Positions 17,041 through 25,586 of a stretch of 40,196 nt of DNA are shown here, piece after piece. A program made the translations under genes and the position numbers. Position 1 is the first letter of the stretch, and every line of letters starts with the position of its first letter. The notes below the pieces were generated by a model. That model was not told the DNA's origin. It saw only the letters and a program-made list of their open reading frames with translations, and did no database searches. The DNA is from Rhodospirillales bacterium. Its GTDB lineage: Bacteria > Pseudomonadota > Alphaproteobacteria > Acetobacterales > Acetobacteraceae. The stretch is from NCBI GenBank assembly GCA_018971565.1, contig JAGXAO010000007.1, positions 1 to 40,196 on the forward strand, in the 5' to 3' direction.

Positions 17041-18394
17041 TCGCGAAACATTTCTGGAGAAAATACGGGCGCGGACAACGCCGGACAAAGCACGCTTTAT
17101 TTCTGATTCTGATCATTCCTTTTCACTTTCAATGCTTAATGTCGTCAACAGGCTTTACAAAGGCCCGACTGAATATTCGGGCCGGAACGTAATGATCCGT
17201 ACTCATGGGCAATTTGCCACCGCTCTGGCGGCCTTGGCCCTGGATGGAGTGGCGCGACGCATCCTGCTCTGCCCGGCGGATATTCCGGATGCGCAGATAC
17301 CCCGCCTCATGCAGGATGGTGAAGCCGAACTCATACTTACCGATGCCGATATTGACGTGAAAATCGGCATAGCTATCGAAGTAGACATCGTGGCACTACC
17401 ACGATTTGATACGGAATGGGTATTGTTTACATCTGGTACATCCGGCCTGCCAAAATTGGTATTGCATAGTTTTGCCAGCCTCACCGGACCTCTGGGCGAC
17501 GGGCTTTCGCCAGATCAGCCTGTATGGGGAACATTTTATGACATCCGCCGCTATGGCGGTTTGCAAATTTTGTTGCGCGCGCTTACCGGTGCGGGCTCAA
17601 TGGTGCTTTCACGTACTGATGAGAAAATACATGATTTCATCACACGTCTTGGCAACATGGGCGTGACGCATATCTCCGGAACACCCTCGCATTGGCGGCG
17701 CGTGCTGATGAGCGGCGTGGCGGAAAAAATGAACCCTTCTTATATAAGGCTCTCCGGAGAAATGGCCGGGCAGGATATTCTGGATTGCCTTCACTCGGCC
17801 TACCCTCAAGCTAAAATTGGACATGCCTACGCCTCGACCGAGGCAGGAGTTGCATTTAGCGTCGATGACGGACAAGCCGGGTTTCCACAATCGGTTCCGA
17901 ATGCGGTTGCGCCACGGCCCAATATCCGAATTGTAGATGGAACGCTACGTGTGCGGTCAAGCGCCATGGCCTCCCGTTATCTTGGCGCAACAGCTCCTAC
18001 GCTCGTTGATGCTGACGGTTATGTGGATACTGGCGACATAGTGGAACAACGTGGAGATCGTTATATCTTTATTGGCCGGCGCGAAGGCGTAGTAAATGTA
18101 GGAGGATTAAAAGTTCATCCTGAGGAGGTTGAAGCAACAATAAACCTGCACCCAGCCGTCGCAATGTCCAGGGTATGGGGCCAACCCAGCCCGATCACGG
18201 GAGCCTTAATCGCGGCAGATGTTGTGCTCACACCAAAAATTGATGGTATAGAGCGCGATTTTTCAGATATTCGCCAACAAATAATTGCCGCGTGCCGTAC
18301 CGCATTGGCACCGCATAAGGTACCTGTACGATTAATAGAAGTTTCAGAAATTCCAGTGATGACATCTGGAAAAATTGAGCGCCATCATGCGTAA
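17021..18394 (+). CDS. AMP-forming acyl/aminoacyl ligase (adenylation enzyme)
   Basis: This protein of about 457 residues is a stand-alone ANL-superfamily ligase. The A3 core is LFTSGTSGLPK at about 135-145, A5 is YASTEAG, A7 is GYVDTGDIV, A8 is GRREGVVNVGGLKVHPEEVE and A10 is TSGKIERH with the catalytic Lys. It activates a carboxylic acid as an adenylate and probably loads it on ACP2, whose gene overlaps it. The start is uncertain: ATG at 17021 or 17027 (both after AGG in the ACP2 tail), with a TTG frame open to 17000. The N-terminal subdomain is short compared with full acyl-CoA synthetases, as in exosortase-linked and DltA-type ligases. The substrate cannot be read. Confidence 0.87.
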   Translation: MKMPCNNRETFLEKIRARTTPDKARFISDSDHSFSLSMLNVVNRLYKGPTEYSGRNVMIRTHGQFATALAALALDGVARRILLCPADIPDAQIPRLMQDGEAELILTDADIDVKIGIAIEVDIVALPRFDTEWVLFTSGTSGLPKLVLHSFASLTGPLGDGLSPDQPVWGTFYDIRRYGGLQILLRALTGAGSMVLSRTDEKIHDFITRLGNMGVTHISGTPSHWRRVLMSGVAEKMNPSYIRLSGEMAGQDILDCLHSAYPQAKIGHAYASTEAGVAFSVDDGQAGFPQSVPNAVAPRPNIRIVDGTLRVRSSAMASRYLGATAPTLVDADGYVDTGDIVEQRGDRYIFIGRREGVVNVGGLKVHPEEVEATINLHPAVAMSRVWGQPSPITGALIAADVVLTPKIDGIERDFSDIRQQIIAACRTALAPHKVPVRLIEVSEIPVMTSGKIERHHA

Positions 18395-19121
18395 TATCGT
18401 TGTAACTGGCGCCAGCCGTGGCATTGGGCTTGGCGTGGCGCGTAAACTTTCAGCCTCTGGCTTTCACGTTATCGCCATCGCGCGGACCAGCGGAGCGGAA
18501 CTTGAAGCCGCCACGGCCGAAGCAAACACTAATGGCATTGGGCAAATCAGTTTTTATGAGCAAGATCTTTCAAGGATCGACATGCTATCCGAAACGGCAC
18601 ACGCATTGCGCAAACGGTTTGGCCTCATCTATGGCATTATTAATAATGCAGGGCTTGGCACTAGCGGGCTGCTCTGTAATATGCCGGAGACAGAAATTGA
18701 ATGCCTTACGCAACTTAATATCGTATCACCCCTGGTGCTAACCAAGCACCTTCTGCGTTCTATGCTGGTGGCGCGAAGTGGCCGCATCGTGAATATATCT
18801 TCAATTGTCGCGATCACTGGCTATCAGGGTATTTCCGCTTACAGTGCAACAAAGGCGGCCATGCTTGGTTTCACACGTTCGTTGGCCAGGGAGGTTGGGT
18901 CACTCGGCATTACCGTCAATGCTGTTTTGCCAGGATTTGTTGATACGGAAATGACTCTTGATTTGGATGAAGCGGCACGCCGTAAGATCACCAACCGCAA
19001 CGCGCTTCGCCGTCCAACAATGATCGACGATGTTGCATCTATGGTCGATTATCTTGTCAGCGACCATGCTCAGGGTATTACAGGAACTGCCATGGTAGTC
19101 GACGCCGGTACCACCGCATAA
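18387..19121 (+). CDS. SDR family 3-oxoacyl-ACP reductase-like (FabG-like)
   Basis: This 244-residue short-chain dehydrogenase has TGASRGIG at residues 7-14, NNAG at 86-89, the catalytic Ser138/139 in NISSI, Tyr152 and Lys156 in YSATK, and the C-terminal GITGTAMVVDAG typical of FabG relatives. It is expected to reduce a keto group or oxidise a hydroxyl group with NAD(P)H. In this setting the substrate is likely bound to ACP2 or derived from it. The ATG at 18387 overlaps the ligase stop by 8 bases, so it closes the first tightly coupled sub-operon. A 200-base gap follows. Confidence 0.88.
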   Translation: MRNIVVTGASRGIGLGVARKLSASGFHVIAIARTSGAELEAATAEANTNGIGQISFYEQDLSRIDMLSETAHALRKRFGLIYGIINNAGLGTSGLLCNMPETEIECLTQLNIVSPLVLTKHLLRSMLVARSGRIVNISSIVAITGYQGISAYSATKAAMLGFTRSLAREVGSLGITVNAVLPGFVDTEMTLDLDEAARRKITNRNALRRPTMIDDVASMVDYLVSDHAQGITGTAMVVDAGTTA

Positions 19122-19321
19122 TTTTGGCTTCCCAGGCCCTTGCAAACCAGGCCACACGAGCAACCTAGCACTTTGGATGAACAGATGAGTGTTGATTGCT
19201 CCCTTTGTTTAAGTTGCCTTAACTGACACAACTCGTTCACTCTGCCTGCAGCGATATTTTATGATTGCGCTTCAAAAAGACTATTTTGATGGCTTCCGTT
19301 TTAACCGCAAGGGGTTTGCGC
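19122..19321 (+). promoter_or_regulatory. Gap before the second biosynthetic sub-operon
   Basis: This 200-base gap holds no gene I can support. It contains the dyad TTGT-N3-AGTT-N5-AACT-N3-ACAA (19205-19231). In-frame TTG (19265) and ATG (19289) codons precede the start I prefer at 19322. I looked for a SAM-II or SAM-V type riboswitch, expected before alphaproteobacterial methionine genes, and did not see its core. Confidence 0.4.
19205..19231. promoter_or_regulatory. 27-bp dyad, candidate operator
   Basis: The arms TTGT and AGTT are matched in inverted order by AACT and ACAA around a 5-base centre. The dyad lies about 90-115 bases upstream of the PLP sulfhydrylase gene, the first gene of the second sub-operon. 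The match is short-armed and could be chance. Confidence 0.3.
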
Positions 19322-20635
19322 ATGTTGCCAGAAACTGCGGCAATACATGCCGGCTTTGAAGTCGACCCCGTTACACGGGCAGTCGCCGTGCCAATATACC
19401 AGACCGTTTCATACGAGTTTGAAAGTGCAGAGCATGCAGCATCTTTATTCAACTTAGAAGTTGAAGGCCACAGATACGGGCGCATCAGTAATCCTACCAC
19501 CGCCGTTCTTGAGCGCCGCATGGCGGCATTGGAAGGTGGACTCGATGCCGTTTGTGTTTCTTCTGGCCAAGCAGCGGTGTATTTTGCCCTCGTCAACCTT
19601 GTCTCTCCAGGTCAAAATATAGTTACTGTGCCACAGCTTTATGGCACTACGCATACATTATTCGCACACATACTGCCTGATCTTGGCATTAATGGGCGCT
19701 TTGCAAAAGATTCGTCACCCAGTTCGATAGCAGCGCAAATCGATGCCGATACACGTGCCATCTATTGTGAAAGCGTCGGCAACCCGGCGGGTAACATTGC
19801 CGATATCGCCGCTTTGGCGGAAATCGCACACGCCCACGATATCCCACTTATCGTTGATAATACCGTTGCCACACCTATCTTGTTTCGACCAATTGAACAT
19901 GGCGCCGATATCGTCGTGCACTCCCTTACCAAATTTCTTGGCGGGCACGGCACAACACTCGGCGGCGTTGTTATTGATGCTGGCCGCTTTAACTGGAAAA
20001 ATGAGGCAGAGCGCTTCCCGATGTTCAGCAAACCAGATGAGTCCTATCACGGCCTCATCTATCACGAGCATTTCGGCCGGGCAGCTTACCTAGGAAGATT
20101 GCGCAGTGTTTATCTCCGTACTATCGGCGCCACCCTTTCGCCATTCAGCGCCTTTCTCCTCTTACAAGGCATAGAAAGTGTGGCCGTACGAGTGGACAGA
20201 CATGTGGATAATACCAGATATGTGGCTGAATTTTTGCAAACAGACCATCGTGTGGCATGGGTCAATTATGCTGGCTTCTCCACCAATCCTTATTACAAGC
20301 TAGCGCAGCGTTATTTCCATGGGCGGGTGCCCTCCATTCTTACCTTTGGCCTTCATGGTGGATATGAAGCGGGCATACGCTTCTATAACGCCTTGCAGCT
20401 TGTTCGCCGCGTGGTGAATCTCGGTGACTCAAAATCCCTGGCTTGTCATCCTGCATCTACAACTCATCGGCAGATGAATGCGCAGGAACAGCTAAGCGCA
20501 GGCGTCCGGCCGGAAACAATCAGACTCAGCATCGGCATTGAACATATAGACGACATCATCACAGATCTTGATCAGGCGCTAAGCCAGGCCACTGCCACGG
20601 AAATGCAAATGCCTGCTGCCGAGGCGCTGCCATGA
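19322..20635 (+). CDS. Cys/Met-metabolism PLP enzyme, O-acylhomoserine sulfhydrylase (MetY) family
   Basis: This 437-residue fold-type I PLP enzyme matches the MetY/CGS family. The N-terminus is [25 protein letters not shown] follows, SSGQAA (80-85) binds PLP phosphate, VDNT carries Asp179, and the Schiff-base Lys204 is in [30 protein letters not shown] and VRLSIG-type [11 protein letters not shown] end it. Family members displace the acyl group of O-acylhomoserine with sulfide or another nucleophile. Its stop overlaps the start of a homoserine O-acyltransferase-type gene, so substrate channelling is likely. I choose ATG 19322 because AAGGGG lies 7 bases upstream. A housekeeping methionine role is possible, but the surrounding genes favour a specialised amino acid. 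Confidence 0.88.
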   Translation: MLPETAAIHAGFEVDPVTRAVAVPIYQTVSYEFESAEHAASLFNLEVEGHRYGRISNPTTAVLERRMAALEGGLDAVCVSSGQAAVYFALVNLVSPGQNIVTVPQLYGTTHTLFAHILPDLGINGRFAKDSSPSSIAAQIDADTRAIYCESVGNPAGNIADIAALAEIAHAHDIPLIVDNTVATPILFRPIEHGADIVVHSLTKFLGGHGTTLGGVVIDAGRFNWKNEAERFPMFSKPDESYHGLIYHEHFGRAAYLGRLRSVYLRTIGATLSPFSAFLLLQGIESVAVRVDRHVDNTRYVAEFLQTDHRVAWVNYAGFSTNPYYKLAQRYFHGRVPSILTFGLHGGYEAGIRFYNALQLVRRVVNLGDSKSLACHPASTTHRQMNAQEQLSAGVRPETIRLSIGIEHIDDIITDLDQALSQATATEMQMPAAEALP

Positions 20636-21579
20636 ACGCGGCGATTAGGCCATTGGTCATCGGCCTTGTTAACAATATGGGCATTTCGTCCATGGCTTCG
20701 GCGAAGATGCAATTTTCTAATTTGCTAAATGCTACAGGCTACGCCACAGAATTAGTGTGCTTTACAATGCGCGCGCCCAAAGACGAGATAAAAGATCACC
20801 TGCCGATCGATGCAATTGTGGGTTTTCCACTCGATGCTATTATCGTTACGGGCATGGAAGTCACAACTTTCAACCTTCAAGATGAATGGCTCTGGCAGAA
20901 TTTTATTCGCCTGCATAACTGGGTTGAACGCGCGTCACTGCCTGCAATCTGGTCTTGCCTTGCCGCACATGCAGCTGTTTTGCACCGCGATGGTATCACA
21001 CGCCAGCCTCTTGGCGCAAAGCTCTCAGGTATATTCAATTGCCGTAATGCCGGTCCAGCTCATAATTTGACGAATGGCTTACCTGGAAGCTGGCGTTGCC
21101 CGCATTCGCGCTATAACGGCCTTTCCAGAAATGCATTGGAAGCCAACGGATATACAATCGTCTCACATGGCGACGATGTTGGAGTAGATATTTTTGCGCA
21201 TGAGGATAATCCTGGGAGCTTCTATTTTCAGGGACATCCTGAATACCAGGCCGGAACGCTGTTGCAGGAATATCTGAGAGATATGCGCCGTTATATAAAG
21301 GGTGATAATTCCACCTGCCCCGCGGTGCCAATATCTTATCTGCAATCATCAGAAGAAGCAGAATTCAGAATACTTCGTTTACAGGCTTTAGAGGGGCATG
21401 ACGTTATGCCCGCCTTACGTGCGCTCGCCGGGCGCGCCACGTTTCAACAAGTCTGGATGAACTCGGCCGTAAAACTTTATGCCAATTGGCTAGATATTGT
21501 GGCGGAGCATATTTCGTGCCGGTCCGTCTGGCCAGCGTCAATGGATCGAACAGATCCGGCGGGGGCAGCTTTTTTATGA
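20632..21579 (+). CDS. Homoserine O-succinyl/acetyltransferase (MetA/HTS) family protein
   Basis: This 315-residue protein belongs to the MetA glutamine-amidotransferase-fold family. The catalytic Cys109 is in SCLAAHAA, and His202 and Glu204 lie in FQGHPEYQAGTLLQEYLRD, matching the MetA Cys-His-Glu triad (142/235/237 in E. coli). HGDDVGVDIF is also typical. It should acylate the hydroxyl of homoserine or a homoserine-like amino acid, producing the substrate of the adjacent MetY-like enzyme. The genes overlap at ATGA on both sides, a strong sign of a single pathway. Sequence such as SCLAAH in place of the usual CWAAQA indicates a divergent branch, so donor and acceptor may differ from MetA. 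Confidence 0.86.
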   Translation: MNAAIRPLVIGLVNNMGISSMASAKMQFSNLLNATGYATELVCFTMRAPKDEIKDHLPIDAIVGFPLDAIIVTGMEVTTFNLQDEWLWQNFIRLHNWVERASLPAIWSCLAAHAAVLHRDGITRQPLGAKLSGIFNCRNAGPAHNLTNGLPGSWRCPHSRYNGLSRNALEANGYTIVSHGDDVGVDIFAHEDNPGSFYFQGHPEYQAGTLLQEYLRDMRRYIKGDNSTCPAVPISYLQSSEEAEFRILRLQALEGHDVMPALRALAGRATFQQVWMNSAVKLYANWLDIVAEHISCRSVWPASMDRTDPAGAAFL

Positions 21580-23057
21580 ATAATACAGCATTTGATATGC
21601 CCGTAGAGGCGTTGTTCCCAACCGAGGCCGAGCGCAGCCGGCTTATAGCCATGCTTGCAGCGGAGTTGGAGAATACCCGTGATCAGATATGCGGCGGCCG
21701 GGTTACACCCGCGCTCGACTGCAAGCGTTTCAAGGCTGAACTATCTCGTTTCACCTTTACCTCTCCTGTGAATCTTGAAGAGCTACTGAATTGGACCGTA
21801 CAGCAGTTGCGCGACGGGATCGTGCAGATGACTCACCCGCGCTATTTCGGCCTGTTTAACCCTGCTCCCGGCTTCCCTTCGATCCTTGCCGATTATATTG
21901 CGGCCACCTTTAACCCGCAGCTTGCCGCGGCAAAAACCTCGCCGGCTGCTATAGCCATCGAAAATCATGTAATCAGCCAGGTGGCCCATCGGGCGAGCTT
22001 GCCCGCCGGCAGCGCAGGCCATTTTACCAATGGCGGCTCAGAGGCAAATTTTACCGCATTAATTTGTGCGCTAACCAAAATTTCCGTTTCCTTCCGAGAT
22101 ATCGGGGCACGGGCCTTCCGTACGCCTCCGGCCGTCTATGTCTCCCGCGAAGCACACCAGGCTTGGTTTAAAATTGCGCATCAGGCTGGAATCGGCCGTC
22201 TCGCCATCCGGGTTATTGAAACGGACGGTGAAGGACGGATGAGCGACGCGGCGCTGGCCGAAGCCGTGCGTGCGGATATCGCCAACGGCGCCATTCCGGT
22301 GATGATTGTTGCAACGGCAGGAACAACCGCCGCGGGCATGATCGATCCTCTGCGTGCCTGCGCGAAAATAGCCGAGAGTGCCGGGGCCTGGTATCATATC
22401 GACGCCGCATGGGGTGGCGCCGCTATTGCTTCCGAGCAGTTGCGGCCTCTGCTGGCAGGCATCGAACTTGCCGACTCCGTAACGATTGATGCGCATAAAT
22501 GGTTCGCCACCACAATGGGCTGTGGCATGTTTATTACCTCCCAGCCTTGGATTCTCAAGGAAGCGTTCGGCATAACGGCTTCGTTCATGCCTGCCGGGCA
22601 AGATATTCCGGACCCCTACACAACATCTATGCTCTGGTCGCGCCGTTTTCTTGGCCTCCGTCTCTTTCTCAACCTCGCCACAGCGGGCTGGCCAGGCTAC
22701 GCGCAGCATATTGAACGAACACTCGCACTCACCGATTTATTGCGCACACAACTTAGCGAACAGGGATGGGTTGTTGTCAATCCTGCCGCACTTGGCGTTC
22801 TCTGTGTGCTGCCGCCCTTTCCGCACCGCCCCGTGCATGAAATTACCGCGGCCATTATCGCATCCGGAGAAGCCTGGGTTGCTGTTACAAATTTTGAAGG
22901 ACGCGATGTAATTCGCATCTGCATCACCAATGGGCAGACAGATCAAGTTGATATCGCAACATTGATCGAACTCCTGAAACGTCACTCAGTCATTCAAACA
23001 GCTTCGGATAATCACCTGAAATCCGGAGAAGAGCCTCTGTATTCACGGCAACATTAG
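21576..23057 (+). CDS. Group II PLP-dependent amino-acid decarboxylase
   Basis: This 493-residue protein belongs to the aromatic-amino-acid/glutamate/methionine decarboxylase group. THPRYFGLFNP (86-96) is the usual HPRFFG segment, TNGGSEANFTAL (151-162) binds PLP phosphate, His193 in SREAH stacks on the cofactor, Asp276 in HIDAAWGG pairs with the ring nitrogen, and the PLP lysine is Lys308 in IDAHKWF. It removes CO2 from an L-amino acid to give an amine. I start at ATG 21576, which overlaps the HTS stop and has a G-rich ribosome site; the frame open to 21486 lies in the HTS gene. The likely substrate is the gamma-substituted amino acid made by the two preceding enzymes, but this is inferred. 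Confidence 0.87.
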   Translation: MNNTAFDMPVEALFPTEAERSRLIAMLAAELENTRDQICGGRVTPALDCKRFKAELSRFTFTSPVNLEELLNWTVQQLRDGIVQMTHPRYFGLFNPAPGFPSILADYIAATFNPQLAAAKTSPAAIAIENHVISQVAHRASLPAGSAGHFTNGGSEANFTALICALTKISVSFRDIGARAFRTPPAVYVSREAHQAWFKIAHQAGIGRLAIRVIETDGEGRMSDAALAEAVRADIANGAIPVMIVATAGTTAAGMIDPLRACAKIAESAGAWYHIDAAWGGAAIASEQLRPLLAGIELADSVTIDAHKWFATTMGCGMFITSQPWILKEAFGITASFMPAGQDIPDPYTTSMLWSRRFLGLRLFLNLATAGWPGYAQHIERTLALTDLLRTQLSEQGWVVVNPAALGVLCVLPPFPHRPVHEITAAIIASGEAWVAVTNFEGRDVIRICITNGQTDQVDIATLIELLKRHSVIQTASDNHLKSGEEPLYSRQH

Positions 23058-23075
23058 CAATGGGAAGGCTTGACG

Positions 23076-23735
23076 ATGGATAATTTAGTCACTCTCCAAT
23101 ATAAATACGTTATTTCAGAAATTGCCGATCTACGATGGAAAGATTTAGACAAATCTGACCTTACCGCGGTTGCCACGGCATATTATTATTTTTCGGTGCA
23201 GTTCCGGGAAAATTTGCTTATCGCCGTAGCAATGTTTCCTGACGATGAAAAGCTTCAGCATCTCAAAGCTGAGGAATGCGGTACGGCCAATCTGTCACCC
23301 TGGCCGGGCGTTGCCGAACCCGCAGAACGGATGAACCACGACGAATTTATGCGTCGTACCCTCCTTCTTTCTACCTTGCCGCTTGAGGCAACAAAGATGG
23401 CGGAGCAAGCCGGCCACGCTTATTTGCAAAAATCGCGCGGCTATACGCAAGACGCGCGTGCTCGCAGCATTGCCAGTTACGAAGATGGCGGACTGGAAGC
23501 AACTTTCCGCGCTATGCTTACCGCGCCTGAATGGGACGACCCGGCTCTTGAAGCCTTCCGGCACTTTCTGGCAGAACATATCCGCTTCGACAGCGACCCA
23601 GAGCAAGGGCACGGCGCTCTCAGCAGGCATTTGCAGCCTGATGACCGGGTGCTGCCAATGTGGGAGGATTTCCGCGATTTGTTGATCTGCGCGGTGCCCC
23701 GGCTTGCAGCCGGAGTCCGCTACGCCGCTGCTTGA
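23076..23735 (+). CDS. Haem-oxygenase-like fold protein, candidate non-haem metal oxidase
   Basis: This 219-residue helical protein has no close family I can name with certainty. Its HxxxD pattern, H168-IRF-D172 followed by H179 in PEQGHGAL, and earlier acidic residues E45 (FRENL), E66/E67 (KAEECG) and E136 resemble the metal-ligand layout of haem-oxygenase-like di-metal oxidases (HDO) and of DUF3050/iron-containing redox proteins. HDOs oxidise amines, amino acids or fatty acids (UndA, BesC and SznF are examples). The usual His in the second core helix is not evident. It lies between an amino-acid decarboxylase and a ligase, so the decarboxylase product is a natural candidate substrate. ATG 23076 has GGAAGG upstream. 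Confidence 0.6.
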   Translation: MDNLVTLQYKYVISEIADLRWKDLDKSDLTAVATAYYYFSVQFRENLLIAVAMFPDDEKLQHLKAEECGTANLSPWPGVAEPAERMNHDEFMRRTLLLSTLPLEATKMAEQAGHAYLQKSRGYTQDARARSIASYEDGGLEATFRAMLTAPEWDDPALEAFRHFLAEHIRFDSDPEQGHGALSRHLQPDDRVLPMWEDFRDLLICAVPRLAAGVRYAAA

Positions 23736-23738
23736 GCA

Positions 23739-25505
23739 ATGAACGCGGTACCACGCGCTTCGCGTCTTTGGTTACGGGCACTTGAGGCAGTCAGCTCTAT
23801 TGAGCGCGGCACGGAGCTGACATTTGGCGGCGTATTGAACGATCTTGCCGATCAATACGGAGCAGCTCCGGCGCTAATCGATGATGAGAAGACCCTAACC
23901 TACGATGCACTCGCCCGCCTCGCTAATCTTTACAGCGGCTGGGCGCGGCAGGAAGGTTTTGCATCCGGCGCAGTCATCGCGCTGCTGATGCATAATTGCG
24001 CCGATTACGTCGCGATCTGGGCAGGATTGTCTCAGGCTGGGTGCATTGTTGCACTTATCAACACCAACTTGACACATACTGCCCTTTCCCATGCGGTGCG
24101 CGCTTCCGGTGCAAAGGCGATGATCGTCGCGACAACATTGCAAGAGAATACCGCCTTGCTCGCCGCAGAATGCCCGGAATTGCTCATGTGGCGGCATGGG
24201 GCGGGGGAAGGCGTATGGCCAAGGGTCGAACATGCGTTAACTGAAAGTGATGATCCCAAGAGGCCACACGCGCCAATCACCAACGATAGAACGGCTTTGC
24301 TGATCTACACCTCAGGTACCACGGGTATGCCGAAAGCGGCCAAAGTCAGCCATGCCCGTATCCTGCAATGGAGTTATTGGTTCGCGGGTCTTATGGATAC
24401 TCAACCCGGCGACCGGCTTTATAATTGCCTGCCCATGTACCACAGCACCGGCGGCGTTAGTTCCATAGGCGCCGTGCTCGTTCGCGGTGGCTCCGTTTAC
24501 ATTCGCCGGCGTTTTTCAGCGCATCGGTTTTGGCCAGAAATTGTAGAATCCGGCTCCACCATCTTTCAATATATTGGCGAGTTATGCCGATATTTGCTGC
24601 AGGCACCATCGCAACCACTGGAGACGAAGCATCAGCTTCGCCTGTGTTGCGGCAATGGCTTGCACGAAAAAGTGTGGCGCCGTTTTGAAGAGCGGTTCCG
24701 CATCCCCCGGATCATGGAATTCTACGCCATGACCGAGGGCGCTGTATCGCTTTATAATTGCGAAGGGCGGCCAGGGGCTATCGGCCACATACCCGGATTT
24801 CTGGCGCACCGCTTTACAATGGTGCTGGCGCGCTGCGACACTGAAACAGGAATGCTCGTGCGTGACGAGGCCGGGCGCGGCATGGTTTGCGCGGCCGGTG
24901 AAACTGGCGAGGCCCTGGGCCGCCTTGATACCAAAAGCACTTCGCCCGCCCGCCATTTTGAAGGTTATACCGACACTGCCTCTTCTGAAGCAAAGCTGGC
25001 ACGGGATGTTTTTACCACAGGCGACCTTTGGTACCGGACCGGAGACCTTATGCGCCGCGATGCGGATGGATTCTATTATTTTGTAGATAGATTAGGAGAC
25101 GCTTTTCGCTGGAAGGGCGAAAATATTTCCGCCTCAGAGGTTGCCGCTATCATCTCTGGCCACCCTGGCATTACGGATGCCGTGGTATTCGGTGTACATA
25201 TCCCGGGCCAGGAAGGGCGCGCTGGCATGGCGGCAATCGCCGTTGAGGCCAACTTTAATCTCGCCGCGTTGCGGCAGCACATATATAAAAATCTTCCATC
25301 TTATGCCCGCCCGGTATTCATCAGGCTATGCCCTTCCATACAACGCACGAGCACATTCAAGCTGGCCGCTGGAACACTTGCGGCTGATGGATATTCCAAT
25401 GCCCCGCTGGAGCAGCTTCTGTATGATGACCGCGTGCTGCAAGATTATACAGCCTGCACACCAGCCACGTTGACTGAAATTGCAAGCGGTACCCGCCCTG
25501 TCTGA
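23739..25505 (+). CDS. Long-chain/very-long-chain acyl-CoA synthetase-like ligase (FadD6/VLACS type)
   Basis: This 588-residue ANL ligase has the FATP/VLACS layout. A3 is IYTSGTTGMPKAAKVSH (189-205), LPMYHSTGGV follows, YAMTEG is near 328, YRTGDLM is A7, and DRLGDAFRWKGENISASEV is the VLACS-type A8 with its Trp-Lys. It activates a carboxylic acid to an acyl-CoA or passes it to a carrier. It begins 3 bases after the HDO-like gene and ends the operon, 81 bases before the convergent regulator. No transmembrane anchor is obvious. Two ligases in one operon suggest two acids are activated, or that this one makes a fatty acyl-CoA used to N- or O-acylate the product. Confidence 0.88.
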   Translation: MNAVPRASRLWLRALEAVSSIERGTELTFGGVLNDLADQYGAAPALIDDEKTLTYDALARLANLYSGWARQEGFASGAVIALLMHNCADYVAIWAGLSQAGCIVALINTNLTHTALSHAVRASGAKAMIVATTLQENTALLAAECPELLMWRHGAGEGVWPRVEHALTESDDPKRPHAPITNDRTALLIYTSGTTGMPKAAKVSHARILQWSYWFAGLMDTQPGDRLYNCLPMYHSTGGVSSIGAVLVRGGSVYIRRRFSAHRFWPEIVESGSTIFQYIGELCRYLLQAPSQPLETKHQLRLCCGNGLHEKVWRRFEERFRIPRIMEFYAMTEGAVSLYNCEGRPGAIGHIPGFLAHRFTMVLARCDTETGMLVRDEAGRGMVCAAGETGEALGRLDTKSTSPARHFEGYTDTASSEAKLARDVFTTGDLWYRTGDLMRRDADGFYYFVDRLGDAFRWKGENISASEVAAIISGHPGITDAVVFGVHIPGQEGRAGMAAIAVEANFNLAALRQHIYKNLPSYARPVFIRLCPSIQRTSTFKLAAGTLAADGYSNAPLEQLLYDDRVLQDYTACTPATLTEIASGTRPV

Positions 25506-25586
25506 ACAAGCAGGGGCCAGGCGCCACAAGCAGTCTCTATTCATCCTGCATTACAAACATACGCCAATGCCAGCGCCCGCTTAGTT

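Noticed and set aside
19122-19321. SAM riboswitch before the MetY/MetA-like genes
   Set aside because: The conserved SAM-II core was not seen in the gap; covariance-model search would settle it.
12156-25505. Complete exosortase/PEP-CTERM system
   Set aside because: Hydrolase, ACP and ligase types fit, but no exosortase, PEP-CTERM substrate or EpsH-like membrane protein is encoded here.
12156-25505. Conventional NRPS or polyketide cluster
   Set aside because: There are no condensation, ketosynthase or multi-module proteins, only stand-alone carriers and ligases.
25506-25586. Rho-independent terminator between the ligase and the regulator
   Set aside because: No GC stem followed by a T-run was visible in this convergent gap.
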